Source: Nitrospirota bacterium (GTDB taxonomy: Bacteria > Nitrospirota > Thermodesulfovibrionia > UBA6902). From it: a stretch of 64,000 nt of DNA. Shown here one piece after another: positions 51,267-64,000 of the stretch; position 1 is the stretch's first letter, and each line of letters begins with the position of its first letter. The stretch lies in NCBI GenBank assembly GCA_016207885.1, contig JACQZE010000003.1, forward strand, positions 310,001 to 374,000, read 5' to 3'. A model generated the notes under the pieces. It worked only from the letters and a program-made list of their open reading frames with translations, was not told the origin of the DNA and did not search any database. The position numbers and the translations under genes are program-made.

Positions 51267-52298
51267 CTAATGTGTAGAGTTGATGGTCACCTTGTTCTTT
51301 CCGGTCTGCTTGGATGTATAGAGGCAGGCGGTTGCCCTTTTAATGAGCATCATTGCATCCTCTTCGCTCTTGCGGCCCAGGGCTCCGCATGAGGCCCCGA
51401 TACTGATCGTTACCGGTATATTATCTATTGTCTCCATGCCGGTTATGGCCCTTAGATTTTCCGCAACGGTTTTTATGGAATCCCTGAGCACGTCCGGCAG
51501 GAAGATTATAAAGTCCTCATAGCCGTATCTTCCGGCAACATCCGATATCCTGATATTCGCCCTCAGGATATGCGCGACTTTTTTAAGCGTCTCATCAGCC
51601 TTTTCTTTTCCGTGATCTTCAGATATCTTCCTGAGGTTGTCTATATCAATAACCAGAAACCCGACATTGTATTTATTCCTTTGCGCAAGATAGAGCAGCG
51701 GTTTGATAACATTAAAGAAGCCCTGCCTGTTGAGAATGCCGGTCAGCCCGTCAACTGAAGGCTGCGAGACAAGCTGGCGGTTTCTCCTCCATAAACGCCT
51801 CAGGGTCTTGCCGATAAGTTCAAGTTCAGGAGTGGATCCCTCATACCTGCTGAATATGGTGACAAACTTATCAATGTGAAGCTGATATCTGTCCCCTGCA
51901 TCCTTTTTGCCGGAGAGCCGGTTCATGAAATAAAAGAGCGACTCAAATGCCGGGTGCAGCATATATGACTCCATCTTTGAAGCCAGGAGAAATGAGGCAG
52001 CCGCATTCTGCGAACTGTCATACTGCGTTAACATGCCGTCGACCTTTCCGCTTATCTCATCAAGCTCTATCTTTATCCTTTCCGGATGATCAAAGATCTG
52101 CGGCAGCAGGCGGTTTTCCGCGATCGGCAACAGTTTTTCCCAGAACTCCACATGTTCCTTCTCATCTTCCGACATCTCCATCCAGAAGGCCTTAAGCTCC
52201 GCAGCTTTTGAGTCTGATGAGAGCCTTGAATATATTCCGGCAGCCCTCTGGTCAATTGACATGCAGAGTTTTATTATATTGATCAATATTTTTTCCAT
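51267..52298 (-). CDS. Ferritin-like domain fused to degenerate GGDEF
   Basis: In this 343-residue protein, residues 1-150 form a four-helix, rubrerythrin-like unit. Candidate metal ligands are D16 in SIDQRAAGIYSRL, E46 and H49 in EDEKEHVEFWEKL, E110 and H115 in SKMESYMLHPAF, and H141. Residues about 180-343 form a GGDEF domain (VDGLTGILNRQGFF, VIDIDNLRKISEDHGKEKA), but the signature is G259-Y-E-D-F instead of GGDEF. The second glycine is needed for GTP binding, so activity is doubtful. An oxygen or iron sensor feeding c-di-GMP signalling, or a c-di-GMP/GTP receptor, is a reasonable guess. Confidence 0.72.
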   Translation of the reverse strand: MEKILINIIKLCMSIDQRAAGIYSRLSSDSKAAELKAFWMEMSEDEKEHVEFWEKLLPIAENRLLPQIFDHPERIKIELDEISGKVDGMLTQYDSSQNAAASFLLASKMESYMLHPAFESLFYFMNRLSGKKDAGDRYQLHIDKFVTIFSRYEGSTPELELIGKTLRRLWRRNRQLVSQPSVDGLTGILNRQGFFNVIKPLLYLAQRNKYNVGFLVIDIDNLRKISEDHGKEKADETLKKVAHILRANIRISDVAGRYGYEDFIIFLPDVLRDSIKTVAENLRAITGMETIDNIPVTISIGASCGALGRKSEEDAMMLIKRATACLYTSKQTGKNKVTINSTH

Positions 52299-52484
52299 AT
52301 GCCTGTTTTAATTATTTATCTTTGTTATATAAGATGTTATCTTGTCTTTATTCACCTGCCTTGATTAATTGTAACGCACTATCAGATTTTATTAAAGCCT
52401 GTTCCCTTAACGTAACGGATTGAATTGACTTTATATTCATTATTATGTTAAAAAATATACCTACATAAAATCTGGAGAAAAACA

Positions 52485-52793
52485 ATGTACGCGATAATAG
52501 AGACAGGCGGCAAGCAGTATAAGGTATCTGAAGGCGATACCATAAAGATCGAAAAGATCGAAAATAAAGACAGCGTCATATTCGAAAATGTCCTGATGCT
52601 CTCTGACGGCGAGAATGTCACTTACGGCAAACCACTCATATCGGCGGCAAAAGTAACCGCCAATGTTGTTGGTAGTGCAAAAGACAGGAAGGTCCTTATC
52701 TTTAAGCAGAAGACGAGAAAGGATCACAGAAAGCTCAGAGGACACAGGCAGATCTTGACCACTGTTAAGATAACGGGTATTGTTTCAAATTAA
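52485..52793 (+). CDS. rplU: 50S ribosomal protein L21
   Basis: This 102-residue protein matches L21 throughout: [20 protein letters not shown], then [19 protein letters not shown] and the basic [20 protein letters not shown]. It binds 23S rRNA in the large subunit. A GGAG site precedes the ATG by 8 bases. It is followed by rpmA after 17 bases, the usual pair. The upstream 186-base gap (52,299-52,484) should hold the promoter; the best guess is TTGACT at 52,425, but no -10 fits well. Confidence 0.97.
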   Translation: MYAIIETGGKQYKVSEGDTIKIEKIENKDSVIFENVLMLSDGENVTYGKPLISAAKVTANVVGSAKDRKVLIFKQKTRKDHRKLRGHRQILTTVKITGIVSN

Positions 52794-52810
52794 TAACGGA
52801 GAATATAGAA

Positions 52811-53074
52811 ATGGCTCATAAAAAAGGTGTTGGAAGTACAAGGAACGGACGCGAAAGCCACTCAAAACGTTTAGGCGTAAAGAAATACGGCGGTGAGCTG
52901 GTCAAGGCAGGCAGCGTCCTTGTAAGGCAGAGAGGCACCAAGATACATCCCGGCTTAAATGTAGGCAAGGGAGGAGACGATACCCTCTTTGCAACGGCTG
53001 CCGGATACGTAAAGTTCGAACATAAGGGCAGAGAGAGAAAGCTGGTCAGTATCTATCCTGAAGCACAGGTATAA
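52811..53074 (+). CDS. rpmA: 50S ribosomal protein L27
   Basis: This 87-residue protein starts [20 protein letters not shown] and continues with [39 protein letters not shown] and [11 protein letters not shown]. These are canonical L27 segments; the N-terminal tail reaches the peptidyl-transferase centre. There is no cleavable N-terminal extension of the Firmicutes type. In most bacteria obgE follows directly; here an M23 peptidase gene and a terminator come between. Confidence 0.97.
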   Translation: MAHKKGVGSTRNGRESHSKRLGVKKYGGELVKAGSVLVRQRGTKIHPGLNVGKGGDDTLFATAAGYVKFEHKGRERKLVSIYPEAQV

Positions 53075-53105
53075 GAAGTTATTTAACAATTAATATTTCA
53101 ATCTC

Positions 53106-53133
53106 AAAGGCGGGTTTCTACCCGCCTTTTTTT
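53106..53133 (+). terminator. Intrinsic terminator after rplU-rpmA
   Basis: AAAGGCGGG and CCCGCCTTT pair perfectly across a 6-base loop (TTTCTA), followed by a T-run. It lies 31 bases after the rpmA stop. Confidence 0.9.
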
Positions 53134-53191
53134 ATTGCCATCGCGCGGCAATCTTTCTCCTCGAAGGCAAAAACTCCTGAAACCTTTGTGC

Positions 53192-53220
53192 TTGTATTTT
53201 TAAATTCATACCACTATGAT
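53192..53220 (+). promoter_or_regulatory. Promoter-like block before the M23 lipoprotein gene
   Basis: TTGTAT (53,192-53,197) and TATGAT (53,215-53,220) have 17-base spacing. The surrounding 35 bases match 31,509-31,543 at 28 positions. A transcript from here would have a leader of about 50 bases before the ATG at 53,279. Confidence 0.45.
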
Positions 53221-53278
53221 ATTCATATTCCAGCAAATACGGCTGGCAGCACTAATTGTTACCCAGGAAAAGCAAGAA

Positions 53279-53872
53279 ATGAAAAAACTATTTTTCTGTC
53301 TGATCTTAAGCGTTTTGCTTACATCCTCATGTTCCACGCGAGGCCCCTTCAGTGTTGGCAATCCTCATGGCGGTTTTGCAGCATTTGGCGAAAGGCGGCA
53401 TCCAGGAATTGATTTCCGTATCAGCAGCGGGACTCCACTGATCGCTCCGTCTGATGGAGTGGTTATTTACATCGGAGAGCCCTTTGCTAACGAGCTGTGG
53501 GGCGGCGGTTTTTTCGTTGGAATCTCGCACGGCGAACAGTTCTATACACTTTATGGCCATCTAAGCAAAGTTTTTGTTGAGAAAGGCCAGTCACTCAAGA
53601 GGGGTGAATTAATCGGCCTGTCGGGTTCATCCAATTTAAGGTATGCTCACCTTCATTTTGGTGTGTGTAAAATTACAGAAGACCTGATGGACTGTCAGAA
53701 CTATTCAAAAACCTACGATCCGGACGATTTCTGGTTAGAAGGCAAGGCCCGGTGTTTTGATCCGAAAACAGATTATTCGGGATACTCTCAGAAAGATATA
53801 ACGCTTCCTATTGAATGCGGGGAGACTGCAAAAGAGCTGATGGCCCGGACCAAAAGCAAGGATCAGAACTAA
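53279..53872 (+). CDS. M23 (LytM) peptidase lipoprotein
   Basis: The product has 197 residues from the ATG at 53,279, whose N-terminus is a lipoprotein signal LFFCLILSVLLTSSCSTRG (acylated Cys about residue 18). The zinc motifs are RRHPGIDFRISSG (H-x-x-x-D), QFYTLYGHLSKVF and YAHLHFGVCK (H-x-H), so it is likely an active endopeptidase. Three further cysteines in VCKITEDLMDC and ARCFDPK could form disulfides. It lies between rpmA and obgE behind its own promoter-like block, which is an unusual place for a peptidase gene. It ends 57 bases before obgE. Confidence 0.85.
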   Translation: MKKLFFCLILSVLLTSSCSTRGPFSVGNPHGGFAAFGERRHPGIDFRISSGTPLIAPSDGVVIYIGEPFANELWGGGFFVGISHGEQFYTLYGHLSKVFVEKGQSLKRGELIGLSGSSNLRYAHLHFGVCKITEDLMDCQNYSKTYDPDDFWLEGKARCFDPKTDYSGYSQKDITLPIECGETAKELMARTKSKDQN

Positions 53873-53928
53873 ACTTTCATCCCCGCATCCCTTGTAACGC
53901 ACAACGCCTTTCATGTATTGTTAAAACA

Positions 53929-54935
53929 ATGAAATTCATAGATAGAGCTGAGATACATGTAGTTGCGGGGCACGGCGGAAAGGGATGCGTAAGCTTCCGA
54001 AGGGAGAAGTACGTGCCGAACGGCGGGCCGAACGGCGGCGACGGCGGAAGGGGCGGGCATATCATATTTATAGCCTCGACCAGCCACAGCACCCTTCTTG
54101 ACTTTAAATACAGGCGGCAATATATAGCCCAAAAAGGAGAGAACGGCATGGGACAGGAGATGCACGGCAAGAATGCCGAAGACTTTATCCTGCCTGTACC
54201 GCTCGGGACTATAATTAAAGACGCTGAGACAGGCGAGATACTTGCAGACCTCACCATGGACGGCGAAGAGTTCATGGCTGCCAAAGGCGGCAGGGGAGGC
54301 CTGGGCAATACCCACTTCAAGGGGCCGACAAGGCAGGAGCCGAGATACGCCCAGCCGGGAGAGGAAGGCGAAGAGAGAAGGCTGGTGCTTGAACTCAAGC
54401 TTCTTGCTGATGTGGGGCTTATAGGGCTTCCGAACGCGGGCAAGTCCACTCTGATATCCGCGCTTTCCGCGGCAAGGCCGAAGATAGCTGATTATCCATT
54501 TACTACGCTGAAACCTGCCCTCGGCGTTGTGCAGCACGGAGAATACGGCAGCTTTGTGATAGCTGATATCCCCGGACTGATAGAAGGCGCTCATAAGGGC
54601 ACGGGGCTGGGATTTCAGTTCCTCCGCCACGTCGAAAGGACTTCAATACTTCTCCACCTCGTGGATATATCAGAAATGGCAGAGGGCGACCCTGTTGAGA
54701 ACTTTGAAATAATAAACAGGGAGCTTGAACTTTACAGTAAAGGGCTCACGGATAAAACACAGGCGGTTGTGGGAACAAAGCTGGACATCAAAGGCGACGG
54801 GAGCAGGCTTGACAAGCTCGCTCAATATTGCAAAGATAAGAACTATGATTTCTTCCCGATATGCGCTGTTACAAAGACAGGATTGAAAGAGCTGACCGAA
54901 TATCTCGGAGAAAAAGTGGAGAAATATAAAAATCC

Positions 54936-54939
<4 letters not shown>
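53929..54939 (+). CDS. obgE: Obg GTPase (CgtA)
   Basis: The product has 336 residues from the ATG at 53,929. The glycine-rich Obg domain is at residues 1-158 (VVAGHGGKGCVSFRREKYVP, GGDGGRGGHIIF, KGGRGGLGNTHFKGPTRQ). The G domain follows with G1 GLIGLPNAGKSTLISAL, G3 DIPGLIEGAHKGTGLG and G4 VVGTKLD. ObgE assists 50S assembly and the stringent response. It is followed by proB with a 4-base overlap. No clear Shine-Dalgarno sequence precedes the ATG. The C-terminal extension of some Obg proteins is absent. Confidence 0.95.
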
Positions 54940-59144
<4,205 letters not shown>

Positions 59145-59150
59145 TGTTTT

Positions 59151-60146
59151 TTAATCAGCTCCCTTCCTCACGGAGGCAAAATATAGAAGCAGGCACAATA
59201 AAGAGAAATACACTGTATCAAGAAAGTGCTCAAAGTAATGCGACGCCAGAAGGTACGGCACTGACAGCTTTCCGCCTGCCGCAAAAGCAGGCTTCTGCGC
59301 AAGGCTGCCTATGCCGATCGCCAGGGGCACATATGCCTGATAAAGCATGGCTAATAAAAATACAACAGCCAGCAGTCCAATAAAATAATTTAACCCGGCG
59401 GAAGTATCAGCCCGTTCCAGCCTGCTGCCGCTCTTCTCATATAAAAGCATGATGGACAGCGGTATCGGGAAATATGTAATAGGAAAAGTGGCAACCTCCC
59501 TGACGCTATGCGCAAGATATCTCGGGTCAGTCCAAACTTTGTAAAAGGCCTCTGAAATATCTTTGTTGATAATGTACGTAAATATAAAAAACGAGATAAC
59601 TCCGGCGATGATATAAAAATAACCTCCGCCATAAATAGATATATCACTCTTAAATACCCTCTTTATAAAAAAGATATAAACCGGGATAAAGAGAAAAAGG
59701 GCCATCGTGCTTGGAAGGTGCAGATTCCACGAACCGCCGTCCTCATAGATATTAACAGCCTGCTTCTGCTGGGCTACGAAAGAAAGCGTATCCTCATAAC
59801 CGAATGCCTTATAACTGAGATAACATGCTGACGCTGTGAATATGAGCAGGAGAATGGATATTATCAGCATCTTATTTCCTGCCCTGCCCTTTGCGGGAGA
59901 ACCGCCAAGAGAGAGATAAACTCCGGCAAATACAAAGGCAAGCACTGTATGCACCGGTATATGCCCTAAAAAATGTGAGGAATAAAAGGCCGTCTCCAGC
60001 AGCGTATACACGCCTCCCTCATGTATCACAGTATTAAAAATAAAGAGCTGCCGGTGGTAAAGAGAAAGGTAAATATAAGAGAGAAGATAGGTAAATCCGG
60101 GAAGCAAAAGAAGCAGGCACGGATTAAGCCAGGCCATGTTCATCAA
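59151..60146 (-). CDS. Polytopic membrane protein of unknown function
   Basis: This 331-residue protein has about nine hydrophobic helices and short loops (IPVHTVLAFVFAGVYLSLGG, IISILLLIFTASACYLSYKAFG, YIIAGVISFFIFTYIIN and LDTVYFSLLCLLLYFASV). No motif that I recognise is present. It overlaps the upstream flavoprotein gene by 23 bases and is 6 bases before the GT-C gene, so the three should be co-expressed. A role as carrier-sugar flippase or as a membrane anchor for the flavoprotein is conceivable but not shown. Confidence 0.55.
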   Translation of the reverse strand: MMNMAWLNPCLLLLLPGFTYLLSYIYLSLYHRQLFIFNTVIHEGGVYTLLETAFYSSHFLGHIPVHTVLAFVFAGVYLSLGGSPAKGRAGNKMLIISILLLIFTASACYLSYKAFGYEDTLSFVAQQKQAVNIYEDGGSWNLHLPSTMALFLFIPVYIFFIKRVFKSDISIYGGGYFYIIAGVISFFIFTYIINKDISEAFYKVWTDPRYLAHSVREVATFPITYFPIPLSIMLLYEKSGSRLERADTSAGLNYFIGLLAVVFLLAMLYQAYVPLAIGIGSLAQKPAFAAGGKLSVPYLLASHYFEHFLDTVYFSLLCLLLYFASVRKGAD

Positions 60147-61458
60147 CTATCTCCCTGCCGGACCTCATCATGCCGTGTATCCATGCGTACTCGAACTTGC
60201 CGCTTCTTCCTGAAAGCCGCAGATTTTCAAACCGTTTCAGATAGCCGTTCACTTCCTGCACCTTTGCCTCAAACCCGGTCTCAAGCACCGGATAGGCATG
60301 GCTGAGCCTTTTAACTGAAGTGGAAATAATATCGCCGGCCTTAAGAATGCCGATGTCCGCAAGGTTTGAATACGCTGTCTCAACAAGTTTCTCATCACTG
60401 CTGTGCCAGAGCAGTTCATCCGGGGCGCACGGGATCTCAACAACCAGTGAGGTCCTGCCTGCCGGAGACATCCGGATGCTTCTGTTCCTTGGTTCGTACA
60501 TCCTCGTGATCGGGGTATCGCTGTCTGGAAAATAGATAGTCCCGGCGTCTGTCAGCGACTCTTTTGCAAGAAAGAACGCGACAAGCACCACATTGCGGTA
60601 GCGCAGTTTTTTTGCGATCTCCAGAATGCCCTCTTCAGGCTGAGGGTCCATCATCCTGAGAAAATTATAGAGCGGAAGCGTGCTGACCAGCTTGTCAACC
60701 TCAACGATCTCTTCCCCGTTGATCTCAACGCATTCAATTTTATTGTCACCGCAGATGATCCTGGTTATCTCCGACCTTCTCCTGATATTTTCTTCACCGC
60801 AGTATTCTGCCAGCTTGTCGGTAATGGCCCCGATGCCGAGGTCAGGATAGTAGAACGACCCGTCAACATGTTCTGTCTTTGCCCGCTGCCCCATGAACGC
60901 CTCGACAACAAAAGTCCTGAGGTCCAGCCCCTTCATCCTCTTGCCTGCTATCTGCGGCGACAGTTCGCCGCAGTCCCTGCCCCACAGCTTTTCAGAGTAG
61001 TTCAGGAGAAAACTGCGGGCGAGCGTCTTCCCGTAGGTATTGACCGCGAAATCCTTAAAACTGCCCTTATCTTTTTCAGGCGCAATGCGTGAAGCAAGTA
61101 TCTCAACGGCGACTTTAAAAAAGGTAAAAGGGCCTAAGTTCTTAAACATGTTAAGAGGCGCAAGAGGAAAGAAGACGAGCTTCCCATTGTGATAGATATA
61201 ACTGGGAACCTTTATCTTCCTGAACCCGTCTCCAAGCAGTTGCCTGAACTCTTCAGTGATCTCATCGTCTTTGTCATGAAAACGGTGCGCGCCCGAATCA
61301 AAACGGAAATCTCCCTCCGTGAATGTGACACAGTTCCCGCCTATTCGGCCGCCGGCCTCATGAATTGTGAACGGGACTTTCTTCTTCTTTGAATAATAAC
61401 CGACAGCGAGGCCTGCCGCGCCGCCGCCGAGAATGGTTATCCTGGGATGTGGTGTCAT
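60124..61458 (-). CDS. FAD-dependent NAD(P)-binding amine-oxidase/UGM-like protein
   Basis: This 444-residue flavoprotein has the dinucleotide loop ITILGGGAAGLAVGYYSKK and the second FAD segment HEAGGRIGGNCVTF. FDSGAHRFHDKDDEI and KLWGRDCGELSPQIAGKRM are features of the protoporphyrinogen-oxidase-like/UDP-galactopyranose-mutase-like group. In glycan clusters such proteins often alter a polyprenyl or nucleotide sugar, for example by epimerisation or ring contraction. Its coupling to a membrane protein and a GT-C transferase supports an envelope-glycan role. A haem or carotenoid role cannot be excluded. Confidence 0.72.
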   Translation of the reverse strand: MTPHPRITILGGGAAGLAVGYYSKKKKVPFTIHEAGGRIGGNCVTFTEGDFRFDSGAHRFHDKDDEITEEFRQLLGDGFRKIKVPSYIYHNGKLVFFPLAPLNMFKNLGPFTFFKVAVEILASRIAPEKDKGSFKDFAVNTYGKTLARSFLLNYSEKLWGRDCGELSPQIAGKRMKGLDLRTFVVEAFMGQRAKTEHVDGSFYYPDLGIGAITDKLAEYCGEENIRRRSEITRIICGDNKIECVEINGEEIVEVDKLVSTLPLYNFLRMMDPQPEEGILEIAKKLRYRNVVLVAFFLAKESLTDAGTIYFPDSDTPITRMYEPRNRSIRMSPAGRTSLVVEIPCAPDELLWHSSDEKLVETAYSNLADIGILKAGDIISTSVKRLSHAYPVLETGFEAKVQEVNGYLKRFENLRLSGRSGKFEYAWIHGMMRSGREIVDEHGLA

Positions 61459-61626
61459 ATTATCATGCGCCTTAAAGTAAAAAAAGTAAGAACCGATTTT
61501 ACATATAGACGTTATTATATCTTTTTCGTAAAACCTATTCTAATTAATTTTTTGATCTCTCAATTATGAAAATGATTTATATGGTTTAACGCTCTTGAGT
61601 CACGCATAAATAATGTCCGTATTTTT

Positions 61627-61705
61627 GTCATTCCCGAATGCCTTAATCGGGAATCTATATTTTAAGTTTTCACCTCTGGATTTCCCGATCAAGTCGGGGA
61701 ATGAC
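61627..61705. repeat. GTCATTCC inverted-repeat element, copy F
   Basis: GTCATTCCCGAATGCCTTAA and its partner TTTCCCGATCAAGTCGGGG + AATGAC form inverted ends around a 30-base A/T-rich centre; the G/C core of copies A-C is absent. It lies in the 311-base gap (61,459-61,769) before the restriction gene. That gap otherwise holds only a TATAAT at 61,751-61,756 with a weak -35. Confidence 0.75.
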
Positions 61706-61769
61706 AGCTCTATCAATAAAATTTAGATAGCTTGAATACAGTCAAAAAAGTATAATAGCGAAGAGAGAT

Positions 61770-64000
61770 ATGCCGTTATCACTGAATGAAATCAAAGACC
61801 GTGCGCTCGCTTTCTCCCGTGAGTGGGAAGGCGCGAATGCGGAGCGTGCAGAGGCGCAGACCTTCTGGAACGAGTTCTTTAACGTCTTTGGCATAAACCG
61901 CAGACGGCTGGCGAGCTTTGAGGAGCCTGTTCGCAGGGCGCGGACGCGGTTTGAACAGAGCGGCAGCAAGGGCGGGTTCATCGACCTCTTCTGGCGCGGC
62001 ACTCTTATTGCCGAACATAAATCTCTCGGCAAGGATCTTGACTCCGCATACAAACAGGCGCTGGAATATTTTGAAGGACTTGCCGAACGCGATCTTCCGC
62101 GCTATGTCATCGTATCGGACTTTGCCCGCATTCGTCTCTACGATCTCGATTCCAAAACGCAGAATGAATTTCTGCTCAAAGAACTTTACAAGCATATAAA
62201 GCTTTTCGGTTTCATAGCAGGATATACAACTCAGCGCATAACAGCGCAAGACCCGGTCAATATCAAAGCAGCCGAACGCATGGGCAAACTGCATGACCGC
62301 CTGCGCGCCTCAGGTTATGAAGGCCATACACTTGAAGTTCTTTTAGTGCGTCTGCTCTTCTGTCTCTTTGCTGAAGACACCACGCTCTTTGAGCCTCGCG
62401 GTTCTTTCCGTGATTTCCTTGAAAACTGCACCCGTGAGGATGGCTCTGATCTCGGTTCACAGTTGGCGCATCTTTTTCAGGTGCTTAATACGCTTGAAAG
62501 TAAACGGCAAAGAAATCTCGATGAGACGCTTGCCGCTTTTCCCTATGTAAATGGACGGCTCTTTGAAGAGACATTATCGATCCCGACATGTGACCGGACG
62601 ATGCGTGAGATGCTTCTTGACTGCTGCGCTCTTGATTGGGGACGCATATCTCCGGCAGTCTTCGGCGCGCTCTTTCAGTGCGTCATGGATGAAGAAGGCA
62701 CAGCACGCCGCCGCAATATCGGCGCTCACTACACCAGTGAAGAGAATATCCTTAAGCTCATCAAGCCGCTTTTCCTTGATGACCTATGGGCGGAGTTTCA
62801 TTCAGCAAAGAAGAGCACGAACAAACTTTTTGAGCTGCATAAGAAAATTGCTCACCTAAAGTTCTTTGACCCTGCCTGCGGCTGCGGCAACTTTCTTGTC
62901 ATTGCATATCGGGAATTGAGGCTGCTTGAACTTGAGATACTTCGTACTGTCCGCGCGTCAGGTCAGATGCATCTTAATATCTTTCAGCTTGTGCAGGTTG
63001 ATGTTCATCAATTCTATGGTATCGAGATAGAAGAATTTCCATCTCAGATCGCACAGGTTGCACTATGGCTCACTGACCATCAGATGAATATGCTTGTGTC
63101 CGAGGAGTTCGGACAATACTTCCGCCGTCTTCCGCTGACACATTCTGCAAAGATACATTGCGGCAATGCACTTCAAATGAACTGGAACGATGTTGTCTCT
63201 GTTTATGATGTGGATTATATCCTCGGCAATCCGCCGTTTGTGGGTTCAAAGTTTTTGAATGACTCTCAGCGCGCGGATATGGCGACTGTTTTCACAACTG
63301 CTGCTAACTATGGTGCGCTTGATTATGTGACGGCATGGTATATGAAGGCTGTCCGTTACGTGCAAGGTGACGAAAAGGTTTCCGCTTTCTTCGACAATAT
63401 TACTGGCACGCAAAAAATACCACGAGAACGAGTGAAGATCGCCTTTGTTTCCACCAACTCAATCACACAAGGTGAGCAGGTCGGAGCTCTCTGGTCAGAT
63501 CTTCTTCGTAATGGGGTAAAGATACACTTTGCACATCGAACCTTTAGCTGGAGCAACGAAGCGCGAGGCAAAGCTGCGGTACATTGCGTTATCATCGGTT
63601 TCGCCCTGCACGATACTGCCCGAAAGATCGTTTATGATTATGAACATATCAAGGGTGAGGCACACGCGACGGTGGCGAAAAACATTAATCCTTATCTTGT
63701 GGATGCTCACGACCTTGTGTTGCTTCGCCGCGATCAGCCACTGTGCAACGTGCCGAAAATCGGAATTGGAAACAAGCCCATCGATGGCGGCAATTACCTG
63801 TTCACCACAGAAGAAAAGGCAGAGTTTCTAAAACAGGAGCCGAAGGCAAAGCAATGGCTTCGCCGTTGGATCGGGTCTGACGAATTTATCAATGGCTATG
63901 AACGCTGGTGTTTATGGCTGGGTGATTGTCCTCCCAATGAACTACGGCAGATGCCGGAGGCGATGAAACGTGTGGAGGCAGTACGTGAATTTCGTCTGGC
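61770..64000 (+). CDS. MmeI-like type IIL restriction-modification enzyme (3' end outside window)
   Basis: From the ATG at 61,770 (TATAAT at 61,751), 743 codons are visible without a stop. Residues 70-90 carry the MmeI nuclease motif D72-x9-E82-x-K84 in FIDLFWRGTLIAEHKSLG. A helical linker follows (residues about 170-350), then methyltransferase motif I at about residue 367 (FFDPACGCGNFLVIAY, with C in place of the usual S) and motif IV N487-P-P-F (YILGNPPFVGS). Later residues are the start of the target-recognition region. Type IIL enzymes cut and methylate with one chain and need no partner, so this is probably a defence gene. The frame is intact as far as it is seen. Confidence 0.85.
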   Translation, partial: MPLSLNEIKDRALAFSREWEGANAERAEAQTFWNEFFNVFGINRRRLASFEEPVRRARTRFEQSGSKGGFIDLFWRGTLIAEHKSLGKDLDSAYKQALEYFEGLAERDLPRYVIVSDFARIRLYDLDSKTQNEFLLKELYKHIKLFGFIAGYTTQRITAQDPVNIKAAERMGKLHDRLRASGYEGHTLEVLLVRLLFCLFAEDTTLFEPRGSFRDFLENCTREDGSDLGSQLAHLFQVLNTLESKRQRNLDETLAAFPYVNGRLFEETLSIPTCDRTMREMLLDCCALDWGRISPAVFGALFQCVMDEEGTARRRNIGAHYTSEENILKLIKPLFLDDLWAEFHSAKKSTNKLFELHKKIAHLKFFDPACGCGNFLVIAYRELRLLELEILRTVRASGQMHLNIFQLVQVDVHQFYGIEIEEFPSQIAQVALWLTDHQMNMLVSEEFGQYFRRLPLTHSAKIHCGNALQMNWNDVVSVYDVDYILGNPPFVGSKFLNDSQRADMATVFTTAANYGALDYVTAWYMKAVRYVQGDEKVSAFFDNITGTQKIPRERVKIAFVSTNSITQGEQVGALWSDLLRNGVKIHFAHRTFSWSNEARGKAAVHCVIIGFALHDTARKIVYDYEHIKGEAHATVAKNINPYLVDAHDLVLLRRDQPLCNVPKIGIGNKPIDGGNYLFTTEEKAEFLKQEPKAKQWLRRWIGSDEFINGYERWCLWLGDCPPNELRQMPEAMKRVEAVREFRL

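Noticed and set aside
52299-52484. An L21 leader element before rplU
   Set aside because: No hairpin resembling known ribosomal-protein leaders was seen, and the -35/-10 candidates do not fit a standard spacing.

Overview
The window reads as a chromosomal segment of a Gram-negative, probably anaerobic or microaerophilic bacterium. The signs are many lipoprotein signal peptides, a TolC-MacAB-type efflux set, a Wzx/WbaP surface polysaccharide system, multihaem c-type cytochromes, an NrfD-type quinol module, LL-diaminopimelate aminotransferase (DapL) and pyruvoyl arginine decarboxylase. This mix and the GTCATTCC-type dispersed repeats fit Nitrospirota (Thermodesulfovibrionia-like) or a deltaproteobacterial relative. 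That placement is inference, because the window holds no rRNA.

Positions 1-17,072 (minus strand) form one tightly packed surface-glycan operon. It starts with a NusG/UpxY-type antiterminator. After a terminator-like leader come pseB, pseC, an aldo/keto reductase, an SpsF-type cytidylyltransferase, a GSA-aminomutase-like aminotransferase, a pseI-type synthase, a sugar epimerase, a PseH-like acetyltransferase, pseG, methyltransferases, WbqC, a PIG-L deacetylase, acyltransferases, a putative glycosyltransferase and a Wzx flippase cut by the window edge. Together they look like a complete route to CMP-pseudaminic acid or a modified nonulosonic acid, plus tailoring and export. A winged-helix/Rossmann regulator (17,336-17,926) and the initiating phosphotransferase WbaP (20,176-21,597) lie nearby, separated by an AAA-type ATPase and a lipoprotein gene.

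Positions 21,698-31,400 hold polyamine genes (speB, pdaD), an orphan hisH, folK and dapL. An accessory patch follows, with an integron-cassette-like unit, a TauE/SafE gene fragment and a toxin-antitoxin module. Then come the intact permease, a GGQ release-factor-like protein and a tetrahaem cytochrome/FeS/NrfD operon with a good promoter and terminator. Positions 31,588-40,764 mix accessory genes (PIN protein, BrnT/BrnA, a pentapeptide/ion-channel gene broken by an IS200 remnant, RHH/PIN) with core genes (tetrahaem cytochrome, tRNA-Ser beside serS, M23 and M48 peptidases).

Positions 40,825-45,483 encode a tripartite MacAB-type efflux pump, followed by two lipoproteins (one an M48 protease). 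HemL and a YchF-like GTPase follow. The 3' end of the GTPase gene is duplicated as a 39-bp direct repeat around a Fic gene, giving a compact insertion cassette. Next are a small lipoprotein, a ferritin-like/degenerate GGDEF protein, rplU-rpmA, an M23 lipoprotein, obgE-proB, pgi, a minus-strand trio for cell-envelope glycan work, and the start of an MmeI-like type IIL restriction-modification enzyme running off the right edge.

The best candidates for something new are the Fic cassette in the ychF 3' end, the single-gene attC-like cassette, the variant nonulosonic-acid operon with its own antiterminator, and the di-iron ferritin-like/GGDEF fusion. Dispersed GTCATTCC inverted-repeat elements sit between many of these genes.
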